A stretch of 6,356 bases of DNA from Planctomycetaceae bacterium (GTDB taxonomy: Bacteria; Planctomycetota; Planctomycetia; Pirellulales; Thermoguttaceae): contig WRCR01000246.1 in the NCBI GenBank assembly GCA_009783865.1, forward strand, positions 1-6,356, written 5' to 3'. The translations under genes were made by a program, and so were the position numbers. The notes under the pieces are model-generated. The model did no database searches. It worked only from the letters and a program-made list of their open reading frames with translations, and was not told the origin of the DNA. Position 1 is the first letter of the stretch, and each line of letters opens with the position of its first letter. This document shows positions 5,647 to 6,356 of this stretch, piece by piece.

Positions 5647-6356
5647 ATGTCAGAAAAAATCAATCGCCGTAGTTTTGTCAAATCGACCGTTCTTGGTGCG
5701 TCCATGGCGACCGCAGCCGGAATGCCTGCTTTCACCGGCAGTGTATATGGAAACGATGCGCTGCCGCCGCTTCAAAAGAAACGGGAAATCCCGACCGGTA
5801 CTATTGCCGGTGTCACGTTCAGCCGCATGATGCTCGGCGGAAATCTGCTGACGCATTACAGCCATTCCCGTGATTTGCGGTACGTCAACAATCTTGCGGC
5901 GCACTATAACACGGCGGAAAAAGTTCAGGAAACAATGCGGACCGCCGAAGAATTCGGCATCAACACGGTCTCCATTCATACCGGCAAAGGCGTTCTTGCC
6001 GGTATTAAAAAATACAGAGAACGCGGCGGTACCATAAAGGTTATTATATGTTCCATTGCCCCGATTAAAGAAGACATGGAAGAATATACCCAATCGTGTC
6101 AAGAGTGTATTGATGCCGGCGTGGACGCACTTTATCTCTGGGGCTGTCATGCGGATGCGCTGATAGACGAAAAGCCGCGTCCAAATGCCGGCGGCGCACC
6201 TTGGGGACGTTCCGACCTTATCAAAAAGGCGGTCAATACGATGAAGTCCTTCGGCGTTCCTGTCGGTGTCGCTGCGCATCATATTGAAGTCATCGAGTTT
6301 TGTGAACGGGAAGGAATTAAAAACGACTTTTATCTCAAGACGTTCCACCACAAGAA
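5647..6356 (+). CDS. Tat-exported aldo/keto reductase-like TIM-barrel protein, 3' end outside window
   Basis: At least 236 residues are present, open to the right edge. A twin-arginine signal, NRRSFVK (6-12), is followed by a hydrophobic stretch to about 31, so the protein is predicted to be exported. The mature part starts with IPTGTIAGVTFSRMMLGGN (48-66), which matches the opening strand of aldo/keto reductases. It continues through barrel-like repeats: EFGINTVSIHTG (102-113), IKVIICSI (130-137), GVDALYLWGCHAD (158-170), VPVGVAAHH (204-212) and NDFYLKTFHH (226-235). Similar Tat-bearing proteins are frequent in Planctomycetota and Verrucomicrobiota and are annotated as aldo/keto reductase or hypothetical. 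The classical Asp-Tyr-Lys-His tetrad is not evident, since no Tyr follows the TVSIHTG strand in the expected place, so a sugar-oxidoreductase activity should not be assumed. The gene is transcribed away from the redox pair from its own promoter. Confidence 0.8.
   Translation, partial: MSEKINRRSFVKSTVLGASMATAAGMPAFTGSVYGNDALPPLQKKREIPTGTIAGVTFSRMMLGGNLLTHYSHSRDLRYVNNLAAHYNTAEKVQETMRTAEEFGINTVSIHTGKGVLAGIKKYRERGGTIKVIICSIAPIKEDMEEYTQSCQECIDAGVDALYLWGCHADALIDEKPRPNAGGAPWGRSDLIKKAVNTMKSFGVPVGVAAHHIEVIEFCEREGIKNDFYLKTFHHK

Noticed and set aside
5650..6351. A 233-codon open frame on the minus strand
   Set aside because: It is antisense to the Tat-exported aldo/keto reductase-like gene, which has a signal peptide, a Shine-Dalgarno and barrel motifs; the antisense product looks like composition-driven openness.
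1..6356. CRISPR array, tRNA, rRNA or insertion sequence
   Set aside because: No regularly spaced repeats, cloverleaf-like segments, ribosomal signatures, transposase motifs or terminal inverted repeats were seen.

Overview
The window most likely comes from a planctomycete, or a relative in the Planctomycetota/Lentisphaerota neighbourhood, probably in a metagenome-derived contig. This is inferred from protein style. There is a single-domain Ser/Thr kinase with a DFA motif in place of DFG, two Tat-exported redox-type proteins of kinds common in that group, and sparse or absent Shine-Dalgarno sequences. No rRNA, tRNA, mobile element or CRISPR array was seen.

Layout. Positions 1 to about 410 (+) hold an internal piece of a radical SAM enzyme, cut by the window edge at its 5' side. 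Near 390-412 it runs head-on into the truncated 3' end of a kinase gene on the minus strand (start 908). Neither protein has its expected continuation, so this looks like a breakpoint: either an assembly chimera or a real rearrangement. Upstream of the kinase, on the same strand, lie a membrane polyferredoxin (2239-980), a Tat-exported FAD-dependent oxidoreductase (3608-2232) that overlaps it by 8 bases, and a seven-segment membrane protein of unknown function (5444-3723). A 202-base divergent intergenic region (5445-5646) separates these from a plus-strand Tat-exported aldo/keto reductase-like protein (5647 onward) that runs off the right edge.

How the genes may work together. The strongest functional unit is the flavoprotein/polyferredoxin pair. 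The genes are translationally overlapped. The flavoprotein has a Tat signal. The polyferredoxin has the two cytoplasmic CxxxCP sites of NapH-type proteins, then a further membrane span and a four-cluster ferredoxin domain resembling NapG/MauM. Charge distribution predicts that this domain is periplasmic, on the same side as the exported flavoprotein. I infer an electron-transfer chain between the quinone pool and a periplasmic flavoenzyme whose substrate is unknown. The 573-residue membrane protein and the kinase probably have separate promoters, and no functional link to the redox pair can be shown from the sequence alone.

Promoter-like hexamers with 17-base spacers can be placed before the membrane protein, flavoprotein and kinase genes, and a perfect TATAAT lies before the aldo/keto reductase-like gene. 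No convincing terminator was found.
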